Below are positions 1-12,947 of a DNA stretch of 64,000 bases, piece by piece; within the stretch, counting starts at the first letter, position 1, and each line of letters starts with the position of its first letter. The notes beneath the pieces are model-generated. The model was not told the DNA's origin and ran no database searches. It was given only the letters and a program-made list of their open reading frames with translations. Both the position numbers and the translations under genes were made by a program. The stretch is from Monarcha castaneiventris obscurior. Taxonomy: Eukaryota > Chordata > Aves > Passeriformes > Monarchidae. The stretch is taken from positions 10,462,001-10,526,000 of the forward strand of contig JAMPIT010000856.1 of NCBI GenBank assembly GCA_026261815.1. The letters run 5' to 3'.

Positions 1-77
1 TCAGAACACTCAACACTTTCCACTACAGTAATTTAAAACAGTATTATTCAGGTTTCCTTTTAGATTTTTATGATTAA

Positions 78-282
78 TTATAAAAAGGTGATTTCTATTC
101 GGCTTCTTCCCTGACAGAAATTTTGGAAGCCAATTTTTATTTCATTATATACAGAAGTCACATCTTCAAACATCAAAACAAGTCTTTGAACATCAGTGTC
201 ATAAACAGGACTCAGGAATTCAAAGTTAAAGATGAGAAGCTGGTGTGTGGATTCATACTGAAATTTGGAATCATTTGCAATC
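78..282 (-). CDS. Gene A, candidate last coding exon
   Basis: The acceptor is a pyrimidine tract ending in TCTAG at 283-284, and the exon enters in phase 2. It reads 67 codons, starting IANDSKFQYESTHQLL and ending GRSRIEITFL, then a TAA at 78-80. There is no usable GT donor before the stop, which suggests a terminal exon. The alternating hydrophobic and polar pattern and lack of low complexity look like real coding sequence. No AATAAA was seen in the remaining 77 bases, so the 3' UTR would run out of the window. The exon joining it to 3819-3962 is uncertain. Confidence 0.55.
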
Positions 283-2536
283 CTAGACCACAACAGAAGG
301 AAGGCAGCTCATCACATTCCTTTGTCCACAGTAAAAAGCCACAAAACTTTACAGCCTCGTTGATAAGCTGTGATTTTAGATGTAATTCTGAAAGATCCCA
401 TTTGGATTAAACAGAAATGATGCAGCATTTGGATGGAACATTTTAAGGAAGTTCTGCCACCAAAGAACCCGAGATCACCACACCTTGCATCACCCAGTGC
501 CACGCAGGCTCCTCGAGCCACCACCACAGCCCAGGCAGAGCTCAGATGTCACAATCTCTGCCTTGCTGTACAAATTGAAGTTATGATATGATCCATTTGA
601 CTGAGGGTCCCTACTCATTTCTTTCTTTCGTGTCCTCTAAAACACTTCCAAAAAATACTTTTCTTTTCTTGGATCACTGCATTGCAAAGTGGCTGTCACA
701 GTGTGTATGACAAGATTTATCTTTTGAACTTTCTATGCAAACAGCTGTGAAAGGTCAGCAGAACAGACTATAGATAATTCTGCATTAAAAAAAAAGTAAA
801 ATAAATCACTTCTAAATTAAATCACACTACTCCATAAAACAAGATGTAGAACTTGCAATCGTGATACAAAACCAAAAGCAAAACAGTATTCATAGTGTGC
901 TTCTGTCACTAGGGTTTTTACTAAATAAATGAGAAATTTTGCCTCAAAAACAAATAAAAAATACTTGATGAATTTCTTAACATGGAAGTAAAAGTACACT
1001 GATAGAAACCATCTCAGGTTCAAGGATGCCAACCCCCTGAGGCACAAAAATTGTAATTACTACTTCAAACACTCACAGAGACTATCTGGTCTTGCCACTA
1101 TCAAACTGAATAATCTTGAAACACGAGTAGTTGATGTAAAATAAAAGTAGTTACATTAACTGTAACAAAATTACAAAACAAAGTCAAGGAAGCCTCTACT
1201 TAGAACTGCTTTTCTTTCTGCATTAACAACATCAAAAAACATTGTGGTTGTGGGTTTTTTTAAATAAATGCAAGTTCTACAAAGGATAATTTTTTTTTTT
1301 TGCCAGTAATAATAATTATTTTCATCTACGTCCAACACAAATGAGAAAACTAATACCACATCACTGGCTTATTAAATGGAAAGTTTATAATTGAACTTCC
1401 CCTTCATTTGCTTGCAAAGCGGGAGCTGAAGTTTCTTGCCAGTTAAACCACTTTTGTTTTCACATATATACTTTCAATACTGAGATTGCACATAAATATA
1501 ATTTAAACTGACAGAAAAAGCCACAAAGAAGCAGGATTTTGCATCGTTAGCATTATGCAGGTAGTCTCTTGGTGCCGTTGGAGTTTTCCTCTTACTCTCC
1601 CTCAGGGGAAAAAAAAAGCAAAGGAAAAAATCCATTATTTTCTATCTATCGAGATATTTCTTTTCCTACTGGGAATCTAAAATGCCTGATCTCAGTGGGA
1701 GATCTCTGAAAGTACTAGCAAGAGAATTTTCCTGATAAGAATGAGAAAAATAAAAATTACAAATGGCTAAGTCAGCCTTATTACCTCCCTTGGTCACTTG
1801 AATTCATTGCTACTTAAAAGCAACCAGTTGCAAACCAATTTCCATAAATAAAAGGAAAATTAGACACCATCCTTTAAATTTGAAGTGTTAAAGAACATTG
1901 CCTGGAATTTAGAATGAGCCAAAGATTGTCAACTGCCAGCAGCATTTGTGGCAGGAGCAAACCAAGGGAGGAGGTGGGAGTTTCTTTCTACAAAAGAAAA
2001 CAAAACCCCATCAGAAAACAAAACTCCACCAGCCTTGCACAGCGCCTGCAAGGCATGGACAAGCCACAACTTCCTCTTTTGTTATTATTTTTACTGTTTT
2101 AAGCATAAAAACTCTCCAACAAGCAATTTGGAGTGACAGTGAGTTATAACACAGCCAGGGCACCTGCAGCAACTTCTTGTATCTGACTTCAGCCATCTCC
2201 ATTGCCATGTCTGTTCTCAAATAACAATTTCCTGAAGTCCCCTGTTTTCCAGAAAGAAAAAGGATATGAAGAGATGCCAGTATGAAAGAGGTTTAGAAAA
2301 TAATCTCTTACCACGAAACAGAAAGAGGAGACGCAAAAAAAAAAAAGAAAAATAAAAAGAAGAAGGAGAAAATTCTCTAAGTTCTCCAGTATTATTTTTA
2401 TTTTAAGAAGTGGCAGCATTATCTGTGGAGGATGAGCAGAACACTCGAGTGCAGTGGAATGCAGAACACCTGCCTTTACAAAATAAGAAGCACATACTTT
2501 AGCAGAACATCTTGTAGCAGTTAGAGAGAGAGAGGA

Positions 2537-2662
2537 TCAAAGATCTTGCATCAGCACTGTCACTTTCCTCAGGATGATGCTTTTGCACTCAGTGTGCTGC
2601 AGATCCACAGCACTCCAAGCACCGAACTTCCAGGACAGGCTACAGAGAGCTGCTTCATGTGC
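2537..2662 (-). CDS. Gene A, candidate exon or alternative 3' end
   Basis: A strong acceptor (CCCCTTTCCCAG) precedes an open frame in phase 0, matching the phase-0 end of the exon at 3819-3962. It reads AHEAALCSLSWKFGAW through to RKVTVLMQDL and then TGA. About 140 bases downstream on the same strand is an AATAAA (plus 2395-2400), so this could be an alternative terminal exon. If it is internal, the only phase-2 donor is a weak GTGCAA after codon 25. Confidence 0.35.
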   Translation of the reverse strand, partial: AHEAALCSLSWKFGAWSAVDLQHTECKSIILRKVTVLMQDL

Positions 2663-3818
2663 CTGGGAAAGGGGAGAACCTGATCCATGTGACAGCCCAG
2701 AGCTTAGGAGGTAGTTTAATTTTTTCATGAGATTATTAAAGACCATGAAAAATACATCAGTCTCCTTGCACAAGGACAACTGTAACCATCAGTTCTAAAC
2801 CTGTTTTTCTAAATGTCATCACACGTTAAACCTAAGTGCTGGGCTTCCCCGGGCTCTGGGGAACACGGCAAGAGAAAGGCTGGCAGGGGAAACTCTCACA
2901 GCTTCCTGACCACTGAGTGGTCTTCCTCACAAATTACAGCATTTTAGACACAGCACTGAGCCAGCTGTCAGGCAGAGAGCAAAAGACTTCAAACCCAGTG
3001 GTTTACACTTTATTATGGCCTTCCTTAGCTGCCCCACACAACCTGAAAGCTGCCAGGATGCAGGTTATTATTTACCCCAGCAAGTTTATACAAGTTTATA
3101 CACCAAGCTTTTCCTCTTCACAGCTCCAGAGCAACCCAGCCACAGTCCTCCCATCACTGTTTCAAGCTTCCTTTATTTTAATGAGAAGCGAAGTGTTTTG
3201 TGTTCTCGCTATTTATTTTCATCATGCCACTGTAATGAAACTCAGTGGAAAGTTAAATATGAGCAAAAACAAATACACAAGGTTAACTGCCATGACCGAG
3301 ATACAACACCCCTCAACACTGAAAGGGAGAAGGCAGAATCACTTAAAGATCTCTCTTTATAAATACAAGAAGTGCATGGGGCATTTTTGAGATTAATTCA
3401 TGACAATAGAGATAGGAGATATTCCAGATATCTATACAGCATGCCAGTTAATCTGTGCTTATTAAACTATCATCTTAATTTATCTCATGGTAAGTCAGCT
3501 ACCATTAAATTCCTGATAACTTTATGGTAGAAAAAAAATCAGTCATCTTGCCATAAATTTTTATCTAAATAGTATGATTTCTGTTCACAGCAAAGTATGT
3601 TCAGCTGAGCAGTATTTCAGATGACCAGTTGAGGGGAAGCGAGGTTGGTGGCACTGCAGCAAGGTGCCCACACCTGTGTGCAATGACATCCAGTGCAAGC
3701 CTAAATTATTTATAAATGCTGGAGAACACTGGGAATTTACTGACTTGGAGGATGTGCAAGTGCCATACTGTTCATTGAAATGCCCTTATTTTTAAATCTC
3801 TCTTAGCCAGAATGGTAC

Positions 3819-3962
3819 CCTCTGAAGTGATGTATGAAGGATATCAGCTGCCATTTTAATCATCACTGGCAATGCCTTCCCAATCTGGCAAACCACCCAC
3901 TCCACCAACATCTCACACAAAACCTTGTGCAATGCAAACCACAGCGGTTCTTTCGCAGCTTC
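3819..3962 (-). CDS. Gene A exon (48 codons, phase 0 to 0)
   Basis: The acceptor tract CTTGCTCTTGGGCAG and the donor AGG|GTACCA flank 48 codons beginning EAAKEPLWFALHKVLCEML. It continues in helical style to DILHTSLQR. It follows the exon at 5216-5275 in phase 0 without a break, giving a continuous helix-forming stretch. The peptide is rich in Leu, Val, Met and Lys, with no repeats. Function unknown. Confidence 0.65.
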
Positions 3963-5215
3963 CTGCCCAAGAGCAAGACTTGCCTGTGTGTTATCTGCCC
4001 AAACCACAAGCTTTCATACCCTTCTCTATTAATCCAACACCAAATATTACGTATCAATTATTAATGTTAAAAACATAGAAGAATAATAAACAGGATCTGA
4101 GATTAAGACTAAAAATTCCAACTTAATTGTCAGTTCTGACTGTCATTAATCTCCAGTTTTGGATGAATCCCTTTATTTTTTTATGCCTCCATTTATTTCC
4201 ACAGACCATTGAAGGATTAGCTCAAGCTTCTAAACCATTTTAAACAAAAAGGGATTTCCCTATAATTGCTAAGTAATACAATTACTGAACTGAGAGAAAG
4301 GAATTCTTTTGAACACAAGTTTGCTTTTACAATGTGCTTGTTCTGATTATTATAGTTTTTTATGGCCCAGTAACAACATGGAAAGCATTTAAACTGGCTT
4401 TACCATTTATATTAGGTATTTTTTATTATATGCAGTGTGTAGCTCCTTGGGGTCCAATCTAGTTTTCTTTCTCAGAGAAAGTGAAAAATATTTTTTTTTA
4501 AAATCTCTAAAAGGTTTACTGTAGGCAAAAAACAAAACCCCAAATCAACCAACCAATTTTTGCTATAATGTAAAGCAATCAGGAGTCTCAAATTAAGAGT
4601 TTTCCTAAGGTATTTCCACAGGCAGAATGTTTTTTCAACTTGCTTAAGCTGGATAACAACAGTTTTGCCTGAAACTCAACCCATGTCCCTAGAAATAGGA
4701 GCAGGAGGCTGCTACGAACATGCAGGTACAGTTCATTGTGTAATGATGGCAAAAGAGTAGCTCTCCATCTACCCCATCAGTAATCTTGGCAGCCACATCC
4801 CTAAACCTGTGCCAGACATCATTTGCATGGAGAATCTGCCGCTAGTTCCAGGTTAAAGAAATTGAGATGAAGCTGCATTGCAAAGAAAGAGTCAGCCAGA
4901 ACTGCAGCTCTTTCTCGTTTTTGGAAAAAACAGATTCTACCCGATGACACCACACAATGGATTTGCTACCTTGGCATTGGCAGAAAAAAGAAAAGGAAGG
5001 GGGAAAGGGGGTTAAAGGACTTCAGAGGTTTAGGATCTTAGCAATTTACTAGAATAGTTTGTTAGTGAATGTGAAAAAGAGTGGAAAAGCACAAAGAAAA
5101 CCAGTAACTGTATCAGATGTCCTTGGTCTATTCTCACCAGTAAGGATTATAAAACAATGAGTTACAACAAGAGTAGCTGGAAAAAGGAATCCTGGCAAGC
5201 TGTTCAGAGACTCAC

Positions 5216-5275
5216 CTTTTCCATTGCCACACAAATGGCCTGAAGTACTTCATGTGAAATGAAGGAGGAAAGATC
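5216..5275 (-). CDS. Gene A exon (20 codons, phase 0 to 0)
   Basis: The exon is bounded by an acceptor with tract CTGCTGCTGCAG and a strong donor, AAAAG|GTGAGT. It encodes DLSSFISHEVLQAICVAMEK, a clean amphipathic helix. Phase agrees with the exon at 6636-6708 upstream and with 3819-3962 downstream. Confidence 0.65.
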
Positions 5276-6635
5276 CTGCAGCAGCAGGAATTGTGAAGGT
5301 ACTCCAGCCTCCCACATCCGCATTTCACACAATAAGGAGCATGAAAGATAAACTCCACTCTCAAATCAAACACACCTATAGTTTTGAATGGAATTTGAAG
5401 CCTAAGCAAGCACAAGATAAACACCAGGTTGCTGAGACATGTAATAAAACTAAAATGCACTGAAATAAAGAGGCAGGAAAACCACAGGAGGGGTTCACCA
5501 AGAATTAAGAATTTCAGCTGCATCCAAAACCTAATTACTGCTTTAACAGGAACTAATGAGTTCCAAATAAAAACACAGAAGGAACACAAAGGTAGTGAAA
5601 CCACTGGCACTGTGATACCTTTTAGCACCCCCATCCTGGTAATTCATCAAACAAAAAGTAAATATTACTCCAGCTATTCCCTGTTAGCTCTGTTTGTTTA
5701 AAATTCATTAGGTTCAAAAAGCCAACTCAATGCACACCCTCAGAGTTCAAAAATTATAGACTTAATGCAGAAGTGATTGATAAGACAAATACTAAAATAT
5801 TCACTGAGTGTTCCATTCAAAACTTGAAGTTTAATAAAGACATATTTTTACATTACTGATCCTTTTCTCTGCTACCAACATGCCAGGTCTCCTCTGCTCA
5901 CCAAATCAGTGCAGGGCTGCTGCTCACTTCACTCCAGTCAAGTACAAATCCTCTACTTTAAGCAAATCAACCACATTTGACGACAGCGAGTTCCTACCTT
6001 TCACAAACTGAAAGATCTTGAATTACTTTTCAGCCAATTCACAAGTTGCACAGCTACAAATTCTCTCTCTAAAAATCTAAAAACTAAGAGCTACTTCAGG
6101 GTTAAATTTTTTATAGAGCCTTCATGCACTGCTGAAAAACAAGGGATTTCAGCTAGAGGTTGATTTATGCTCTTGTGCACTTGTCATTTCCTTCCCGAGA
6201 CATCAGCTCATTGCGTGCACATGCTTGCCTTACAAAATCAGGGCTATGTTAACTTCTAATTAGATACAGCCTAACTTGCTCCCAACACAACTAGGAAGGC
6301 GTATTAAGGCATGTAAGGCCTCATCCAGCACAATTATATACCAAGGCACAAAAAAATATTGTGATTATTCATGGACTGGCTTCATCTTTTTGTAGTAGTT
6401 TGTGGACGTTGCAGCGGTGTTTAGACACTTTTGAGGGAACTGCTGTGACTAAAACTTAAAAAGTTTCTCCTTAACGAAGTTACACATGGGCTTATAATAA
6501 CAGCAATTTCCAATTTGTTGTTTCCTCCCTCAGCTACAGAGACGGGCCTTGACAGAAATGAAGAATTTAATTCCCACTTAAGAGCCTCTTACTACCTCAC
6601 TCATTAATTATTAATTTTAAAAACAAGTACCATAC

Positions 6636-6708
6636 CTTATTGACAGCTTTCCCAGACAATTCCCCATCCAGTTTTTGACTATTGAATATCCCATGATCCA
6701 TAAATGTC
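6636..6708 (-). CDS. Gene A exon (24 codons, phase 2 to 0)
   Basis: The donor AATAAG|GTATGG is strong. The acceptor used here ends in CCATAAAG and opens a frame starting TFMDHGIFNSQKLDGELSGK. A second, stronger-looking acceptor (TTCTGTTTCTCAG) lies 23 bases further upstream, but the TFMDHG frame has a stop between the two. The chosen reading joins in phase to 5216-5275. The upstream neighbour fits only if the frame break in 9220-9402 is corrected. Confidence 0.55.
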
Positions 6709-8696
6709 CTTTATGGTAGGAAAGTAAATATACTGAGAAACAGAAAATAAGAATTTGAATGACTGCACTGTTCTCCTCTCGGGCTAATACATCTTTTGCA
6801 GACCACACTTCAAGTATTAAGTTTGTATTTTTTTTGCCATTAGAAGAAAAGCACAAGGCAGGAAATCTCTAAATGAGGAGCAGTGAGATCTCTACCCCTC
6901 CTGTGACACCTACAACTGGTACCCCCTTCTCTTCACTCCAGGAATGGTCCAGCACAGGATTCCAGAACCAGCACATTCCCTGTGAGCCCTGTGCAGAGCT
7001 CAGTGAGCACGGAATGAGCACCTGGGCTTCTGCAGAAAATAAACCTCAAACTTTACAACTGCACAAGTGCATTTTTAAGTGTAAATATAGTCTGGCGTCT
7101 TTAAAACAACTTCGAGTTTCCATTTGTGTGTCATCCTTCCCTGTGCGTCAGAGCCACTTGGAGCTGGTGGGGCTTTTTCATTGGAGTTTTTTTCAGGAAT
7201 TATGGAGAACTTTACATAAATAACAACTTTGATAGAATTACATTCAGAACACAAACATAGAAACAACCCGTGACATTCTGCAAACTCCTGACCTCATTAT
7301 TCCAGAGAAAGATAGACTACAACAAATCTACTGATTTGTCTGCACATTTTTAAACAGTCAAGCTGAAAAGTCAATTTCCTTACACTTCGAAGAAAGATTT
7401 GCAAGTTAGCCTTGCTAAATATTTGTTTTTTGTTTTTTGTTTTTTTTTTTAATTCTAGCAGAGCTTTTACATTTGCTCCGGATTTAAGAAATTAGTGATC
7501 GTTATCTCAACACTTAAAGGACTTGGGCATGGTGTGGTTGGCCAAATTCACATCATTCATTGGGAGTGCAGCTGTTGATACTGCAGCTATTGATGCCTTT
7601 CAAGTGATAACTGACAAGAATGAGCTGGGTCTCAGGCTGCAAAACCACTTCTCAGCCTTTCACCAGTTGGGGACTTTCCAACTGCACAACTTCAGTTACA
7701 AACAACAACAAAAACCAACATAACCATAAAACTTCATTTTGAGTTACCTTTTAACAATGCTCATCATGAATCTTATGGATATGAGTTACTAAATTTGTTT
7801 TTCTTTTCCTCTGTTTGATCAATATAACATTTGTTCAAAACATCATGATTCAAAATGGTGTTTTGCAGTATCCTAAATCTTAATTAAAAGTGTCTTGTAC
7901 TGAGGCATGAATACAAATAACAACCTGCTAACAATCTTAAATCTTCATTTAAGAAATAAGAAACATGTAATTGAAGCTGTTAGCTTTCTTGTTTAAATAA
8001 TCTTCCCAAACTGTGTGCTCACTATCTAATGAGTAACAATTTAGTAAGTTTACAATAACAGATTATGGGTAAAATTGTTTCTTTTCTTCCTGCTCACTTT
8101 CCCCCTTTTTTTTCTTTCTTCAAATCAGAATTCATGCTGCAACTTGAGGAGTTCTTTCTTATCCTTCCAGCATCAACACAGGCCTTCACTTGTGGAAATT
8201 ACATTTGGGATTCCTTTGTTTTACGCTTTCATTATGATTTATTTCTGAAGAAAACCAATAAGTGAAGCAAGTATAAAGGAGTGTTGACTTCCCTGTATCT
8301 GTATCAGCCTGCCACAACATCTCAGATCAGCATGGAATTAATTGAAATCTGTTATTGACTGTAAAACCTAAAGATGGCAATTTAGATGTCAGCATTAGCA
8401 AAGTTGATTTTAATGTTAACGTACAACAACTCTGACAAATGAATTGATGACATGTACAAATTCCTGACATCTGTAACTTCGGACAGCAAATGGAGTTGAC
8501 AAACGGATCTGATGGCAAATATTATGTGACTCCATAATTAGGGATGTACTGAAGTTTGCACTGCAACTACACTGGAACAACAGAGTGAATTTTCCACTGA
8601 CTTGCAGATTAGGCAGCTATTTTCTGTTATGTGAAGCACACACAAGTTAAATTATTAAAAACCCCTACAATCTAATTTAGTGTTGTCCACCTATTT

Positions 8697-8757
8697 CACA
8701 GAATCAATTAGGTTGGAAAGCACCTCTGAGATCATTTCATAGAGGTGTAAAGCAGGA
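8697..8757 (-). mobile_element. Short degenerate CR1 LINE fragment
   Basis: About 60 bases, TTCACAGAATCAATTAGGTT followed by GGAAAGCACCTCTGAGATCA, match the same CR1 3' tail seen at 34.6 kb. It is heavily truncated and diverged. Confidence 0.8.
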
Positions 8758-9219
8758 TCAGGCACTAATTCTCCATTTTTGAGAAATAAACAAAGAACAG
8801 TTGAATATTTACTTCAATTATACTAAATACTGACCAGAATTAGTTTCATTAATATTATATAGAAATTTATTATGAGAATTTATTAAAACAATTCACTGTT
8901 TTATTAATTAAAACTGATCATTAGTTTTACTTATTCCAAAGAAATACATGAGAACAAGTATTTATGTAAATGAATTTCTCACTAAGAGCAAATATAAACT
9001 GAACTTGCTCTCTGTACCCAAGGAGATCCACTTCCCTCATTATTTCAGTATCTTATATTATCCCTGCACACAGAAGTCCCCATCAGACAAGGGACTCTGC
9101 CCCACTGTGTAAAAACACAGCACAAAAGATAATAGGCGAAGTGCACTCTCAGAAATTAAATGGAGGCCTTTTCAGACCCATTTTTAAAGATGTAAATTTA
9201 GCAACACTTGAGTAAATAC

Positions 9220-9402
9220 TGTGATTTAGTCCCTCCATTAAGCTTTTCCTAAAATGTTCTGGTCCAGCTGCTTTCCCTGGGACACGAGAATGATCAGGCA
9301 CAGCCCCAGTGCAAGCTGAGCTTTGCACACCCTGGCCCCCAGCACAGGGCTCTCATTTGGGCTGGGATAACACTCCAGAGCTCTTGTACAGCACTTGGCT
9401 TC
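9220..9402 (-). CDS. Gene A exon with a one-base frame break
   Basis: The acceptor CTTCCCTACCTGCCTGAG opens phase 0 and reads EAKCCTRALECYPSPNESPV followed by LGARVCKAQLALGLCL, resembling a TPR-like helical pair. The frame meets TAA at 9238-9240 with no GT donor before it. One fewer A in the coding-strand run at 9244-9247 would carry the frame to a good donor, CACA|GTATTT, ending in phase 2, which is what the exon at 6636-6708 requires. This is either a real frameshift or a base-call error. Confidence 0.55.
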
Positions 9403-9775
9403 CTCAGGCAGGTAGGGAAGCTGGAAAGTGGCCACGATGCTACAGTAGGAGCAGTGCTGAAGGGCAAGGAAAAGGGAAGCAGGGACTAATTTGGAAGGTT
9501 TATGTGCCTTTAGCTCCTCTATAATACCAAAGCTGGTCTTAAGTACAAATTTAAATAATACTGCGAACTGGGCAATAGTCCTTCTGAGTCTACAAAAACC
9601 CCAAACGTCCTATGAACAGTCGCTTTTCTGTCCCAGGTTTGGATTTCGCCATTCAATTTGCCATTCCTAAACTGTAATCACAGTTATCAGCTAAAAAAGC
9701 AGCTGCAGTGAGTGCTATTTACATACAGAAGGAATGCTCAGCCCCACAATTCTGCTCCTTCTCTGTCTGTACCAC

Positions 9776-9910
9776 CTGTAATAGCTCAGCTGGGTCACCA
9801 CATTTAGCAAACAAAGAACACAACCGTGAAGCCGCTTCTCCATTTGGCTTTTTGCAAACTTCCTGGCAAAAAACTGCAAGCCAAAATTCTGCTATAGCAT
9901 AATTAATAGT
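9776..9910 (-). CDS. Gene A exon (45 codons, phase 0 to 0)
   Basis: The donor TTACAG|GTGGTA ends a frame containing FWLAVFCQEVCKKPNGEAAS and closing SLFAKCGDPAELLQ. The 5' boundary is uncertain: the ACT after ATATTAAAG gives phase 0, while closer AGs (TATAG, TTGCAG) give phase 1. With phase 0 it links the exon at 10827-10958 to that at 9220-9402. The peptide is typical of packed helical hairpins. Confidence 0.6.
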
Positions 9911-10826
9911 CTTTAATATGGTTTTCCAAAATAAAAACATTCCAGAACATGCATTGCTGATAGATGCTCTTAGGCATTTTGGGAGTGGGGAAGGAAAATT
10001 AGGATTCTGAGCTATCCACCGAATTAATTTCATTTCTTGGGCAGTTCAATATAATCCACTGAACAAACTGTAATAGATCCACAACAATTGTGGATCTGTG
10101 TCTTGAACCTTCTAAATTCTGTATTGAAAAACTTGGCCATAGGGGAAAGAAATGGCTTAAGAATAAAAATAATCCATTTGATTCCTGTTGAAGTCAAAAT
10201 TGTCATCATGAACTATACCTACCTTAAAAAATATATTTCAAACTACTCTGCTTTCTCAGGGCATATTCTTGTTTCATTTGAAGAAATATAATTATATTTT
10301 TATGTATGACCTTTGCAGCCCCTTTGTCTCAGCTCAATAACAATTTCCTGGTAATTTCTTTCCACACAACATTCAATCTTACTTCAGGAAAACTATAATA
10401 GAAAACTCCAACAATTCATATAAACAATGGCAATTCTGCCAAATGTTAAACTTAGGCTTTTCCACCTCTCAAATTAATATTAGATTTGACTTCTAGGCAG
10501 TTGAATGTGCAGAAAGACTAAGACACTGCCAACACTTCATTTTAGGGGCATTAACAATATAACCACTGAGTTTAACTCAAGAGTTACTCAGTTAAGTTAC
10601 AGGTAGCTGATATTTAATTATTACTAAAGATTTTGTACTTGTGTATATTAATTTATCAAAGATTGATACTTGTAGGGGCTTTCACCACCTTTTTAAATGA
10701 AAAATAAAGCTGTGGATTTCTAAAAAAAGTCATGAGAAAAAACTAGCTTAAGCTGTTTTAAGTTTTTAATCATTCCTTGTGATCAGAAAGTGATTTTTCT
10801 TTTGTGAAATAATTCCCTATACTTAC

Positions 10827-10958
10827 AGTTCTCACGTGTGACCAGAATGGCAGTATGAAAAAGCTGCTGTTAATCTTACTCATTGATAATTCCTGTTTTA
10901 CTGCAAGCCTTGTGAACTGGCTTACAGAACATGTAATTACTGAAGGAACCCGTGGTAC
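10827..10958 (-). CDS. Gene A exon (44 codons, phase 0 to 0)
   Basis: This is one of the clearest exons. The acceptor CCTCACCCTTGTTTTAG and the donor AACT|GTAAGTATAG are both strong. The only open frame reads VPRVPSVITCSVSQFTRLAV and ends SFFILPFWSHVRT. It follows the phase-0 end of 12442-12515 directly. Confidence 0.75.
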
Positions 10959-12441
10959 CTAAAACAAGGGTGAGGTTGCACAAACCTTCTCCTCAGCAGC
11001 AACGCTGACTTTGGGGTTTTCCTTTCCTCCTACTCTGCTCCCCATCCCTGTCCCCATTCTGCCCTTCACAACTGTCTCTAGGGCTGCATTGAGAATGTGA
11101 CTGGGGAACTAATCCAGGTTGGGAACAGAAAAAAAAAAAAAGTAGAAATGAGGGAATAATTAAATCAAATCAGCTTCCTGATTCAGTTCAGAGCGTACTC
11201 CCAGAAATAGCTGTAGGAACACATTCACAGGGCCAAGGTGAGTCCGGGGAGGCAGAAGCAAAGTGGATGGAATAGATTCAGCAAATGCTGCTGCTCAATC
11301 TCACTTATGGAACAATTACTGAAGAATAAAACTGATAAACATTCCAGAAATTCTAAATTTCAAGCTTCCAGTATTTCAATCAGATATTGCTTATTTTATG
11401 TATTTTTTAAATGAATAATCTGAAAAAGAAATACCTACAACAGTATTTTTGCCATTTGTTCTTTCTACTAAAAAGATATTTTCTCTACTCTCAAGTGAAA
11501 TACCTGCACGTGCGCATCCCATGAACAACAAAGGGGTACTAGAAGGGGAGATTTCTTAATATTCAACTCCTATTTTTCTTCCTTCCATAACCACACACAG
11601 CTGAAGACTGCTTCCCATAGCTCCCAGCTTTTTAAAACCATGCTGGAGTGATTATGATGCATGGAAAGCTTTCACTAGATTTCTGTCTGTAACCAAAATC
11701 ACTGTTATCACGCCACTGTTTATCTACTTTACTTTCTAAAGTGGCTTGTCATTGTCAGCAAATGCCAATATTTAAGTAAGAAAAGGTAATTAGAGAATAT
11801 GATGAGAATTTGCTATGAAAGCAGGAATAGAAAACATAATGTTTTAGTACCTAGAAGGTCAAAACTATGCTAAACTCCACAAAGTTATTCACATATTTTA
11901 TCATGGGCTTATTGTATATGTCTATGCATTAATTATGAAAACCTCATGCAGCTGTGTGGCTTCTGTAATTATCACATTTCAGGATTGCAAAAAGCATCCT
12001 TTAAAAATAAATGTACTTAGTGGAACAATTATAAACAAATGTTCAAAACAAAAGGCAAAGCTGTAAAACAGAGCAACCTGTTCTTCACTCTTTGAATCTA
12101 GAGAACGTGGTGCTGCCAAAACTGATGTACAATGTGCTGTACAAAAACCTTAGATTGTGGTTAATTAGTGGCATTAAAAATTAACACTAACACAGATGAG
12201 CTTCATAGAAGAGCGATATATCAGGGGTCACTGCCAAAATATCAGACTCAAGCCATGAAACCTGAAAATATCCAAGGATGTTTCTTCCCCCAGACCTGAC
12301 TTTAGTGCTCACAGTGAGTGATTATTGATCTGCCAAGCACAAGGCTCAGGCCCTACATTTCCATAGAAATACTGGTTCATAGTTAATAAAATTATATGGC
12401 ATTCCTTCAGAAGTTTTCTGTGATTCATTGTCATCTTTCAC

Positions 12442-12515
12442 CTCAATTAAGAATTTAAGATGTGAAGTACGTGGGCCGTATACTTCAGTTATTGGGCACA
12501 GCTGGCTCTGGTAAG
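12442..12515 (-). CDS. Gene A exon (24 codons, phase 1 to 0)
   Basis: The acceptor CCTGCATCTTTCTGCAG and the donor TTGAG|GTGAAAG enclose a single open frame, YQSQLCPITEVYGPRTSHL then KFLIE. The other two frames contain stops. It joins in phase with the 32-base exon upstream and with 10827-10958 downstream. Confidence 0.7.
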
Positions 12516-12855
12516 CTGCAGAAAGATGCAGGCACCCATTGCACCAAATACAGGCAGGAATTTCAAGGGTTTCTAGAAATTCTGAACTTGCTCAGTAGGT
12601 ACCACCCAAACATAGGCAGAAGTCCATAAAACAGAGGCCTAAAATATTTTTACTTTCTACCCAGACTTCAGTTTCAACTGAAGTTGCACAAAATGTCTAG
12701 TGGTGTCCACAAGTAAAATCAGCTTTTGCAGTGAGCACAGAGAACAGGCCTGGGACTGTCCAGTGAGGAGCAGCCCAGCTCTGCCAAGCAGGAGCTGTGT
12801 CCAGAAACATGGGCAAATGCATCAGAAAAATACACATACACAAAGAATAGCTAGG

Positions 12856-12856
12856 T

Positions 12857-12936
<80 letters not shown>
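12856..12936. repeat. GATA tetranucleotide microsatellite, about 20 units
   Basis: An uninterrupted run of GATA on the plus strand. It starts about 10 bases into the intron, immediately downstream of the donor of the gene A exon at 12948-12979. Its length is likely to vary between individuals. Confidence 0.97.
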
Positions 12937-12937
<1 letters not shown>

Positions 12938-12947
12938 CCTATCTCAC

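Noticed and set aside
11504..11538. 35-base interval with strong acceptor (TCTCCCCTTCTAG) and donor (GCAG|GTATTT)
   Set aside because: The flanking exons 12442-12515 and 10827-10958 already join in phase 0; inserting this interval would break the frame.
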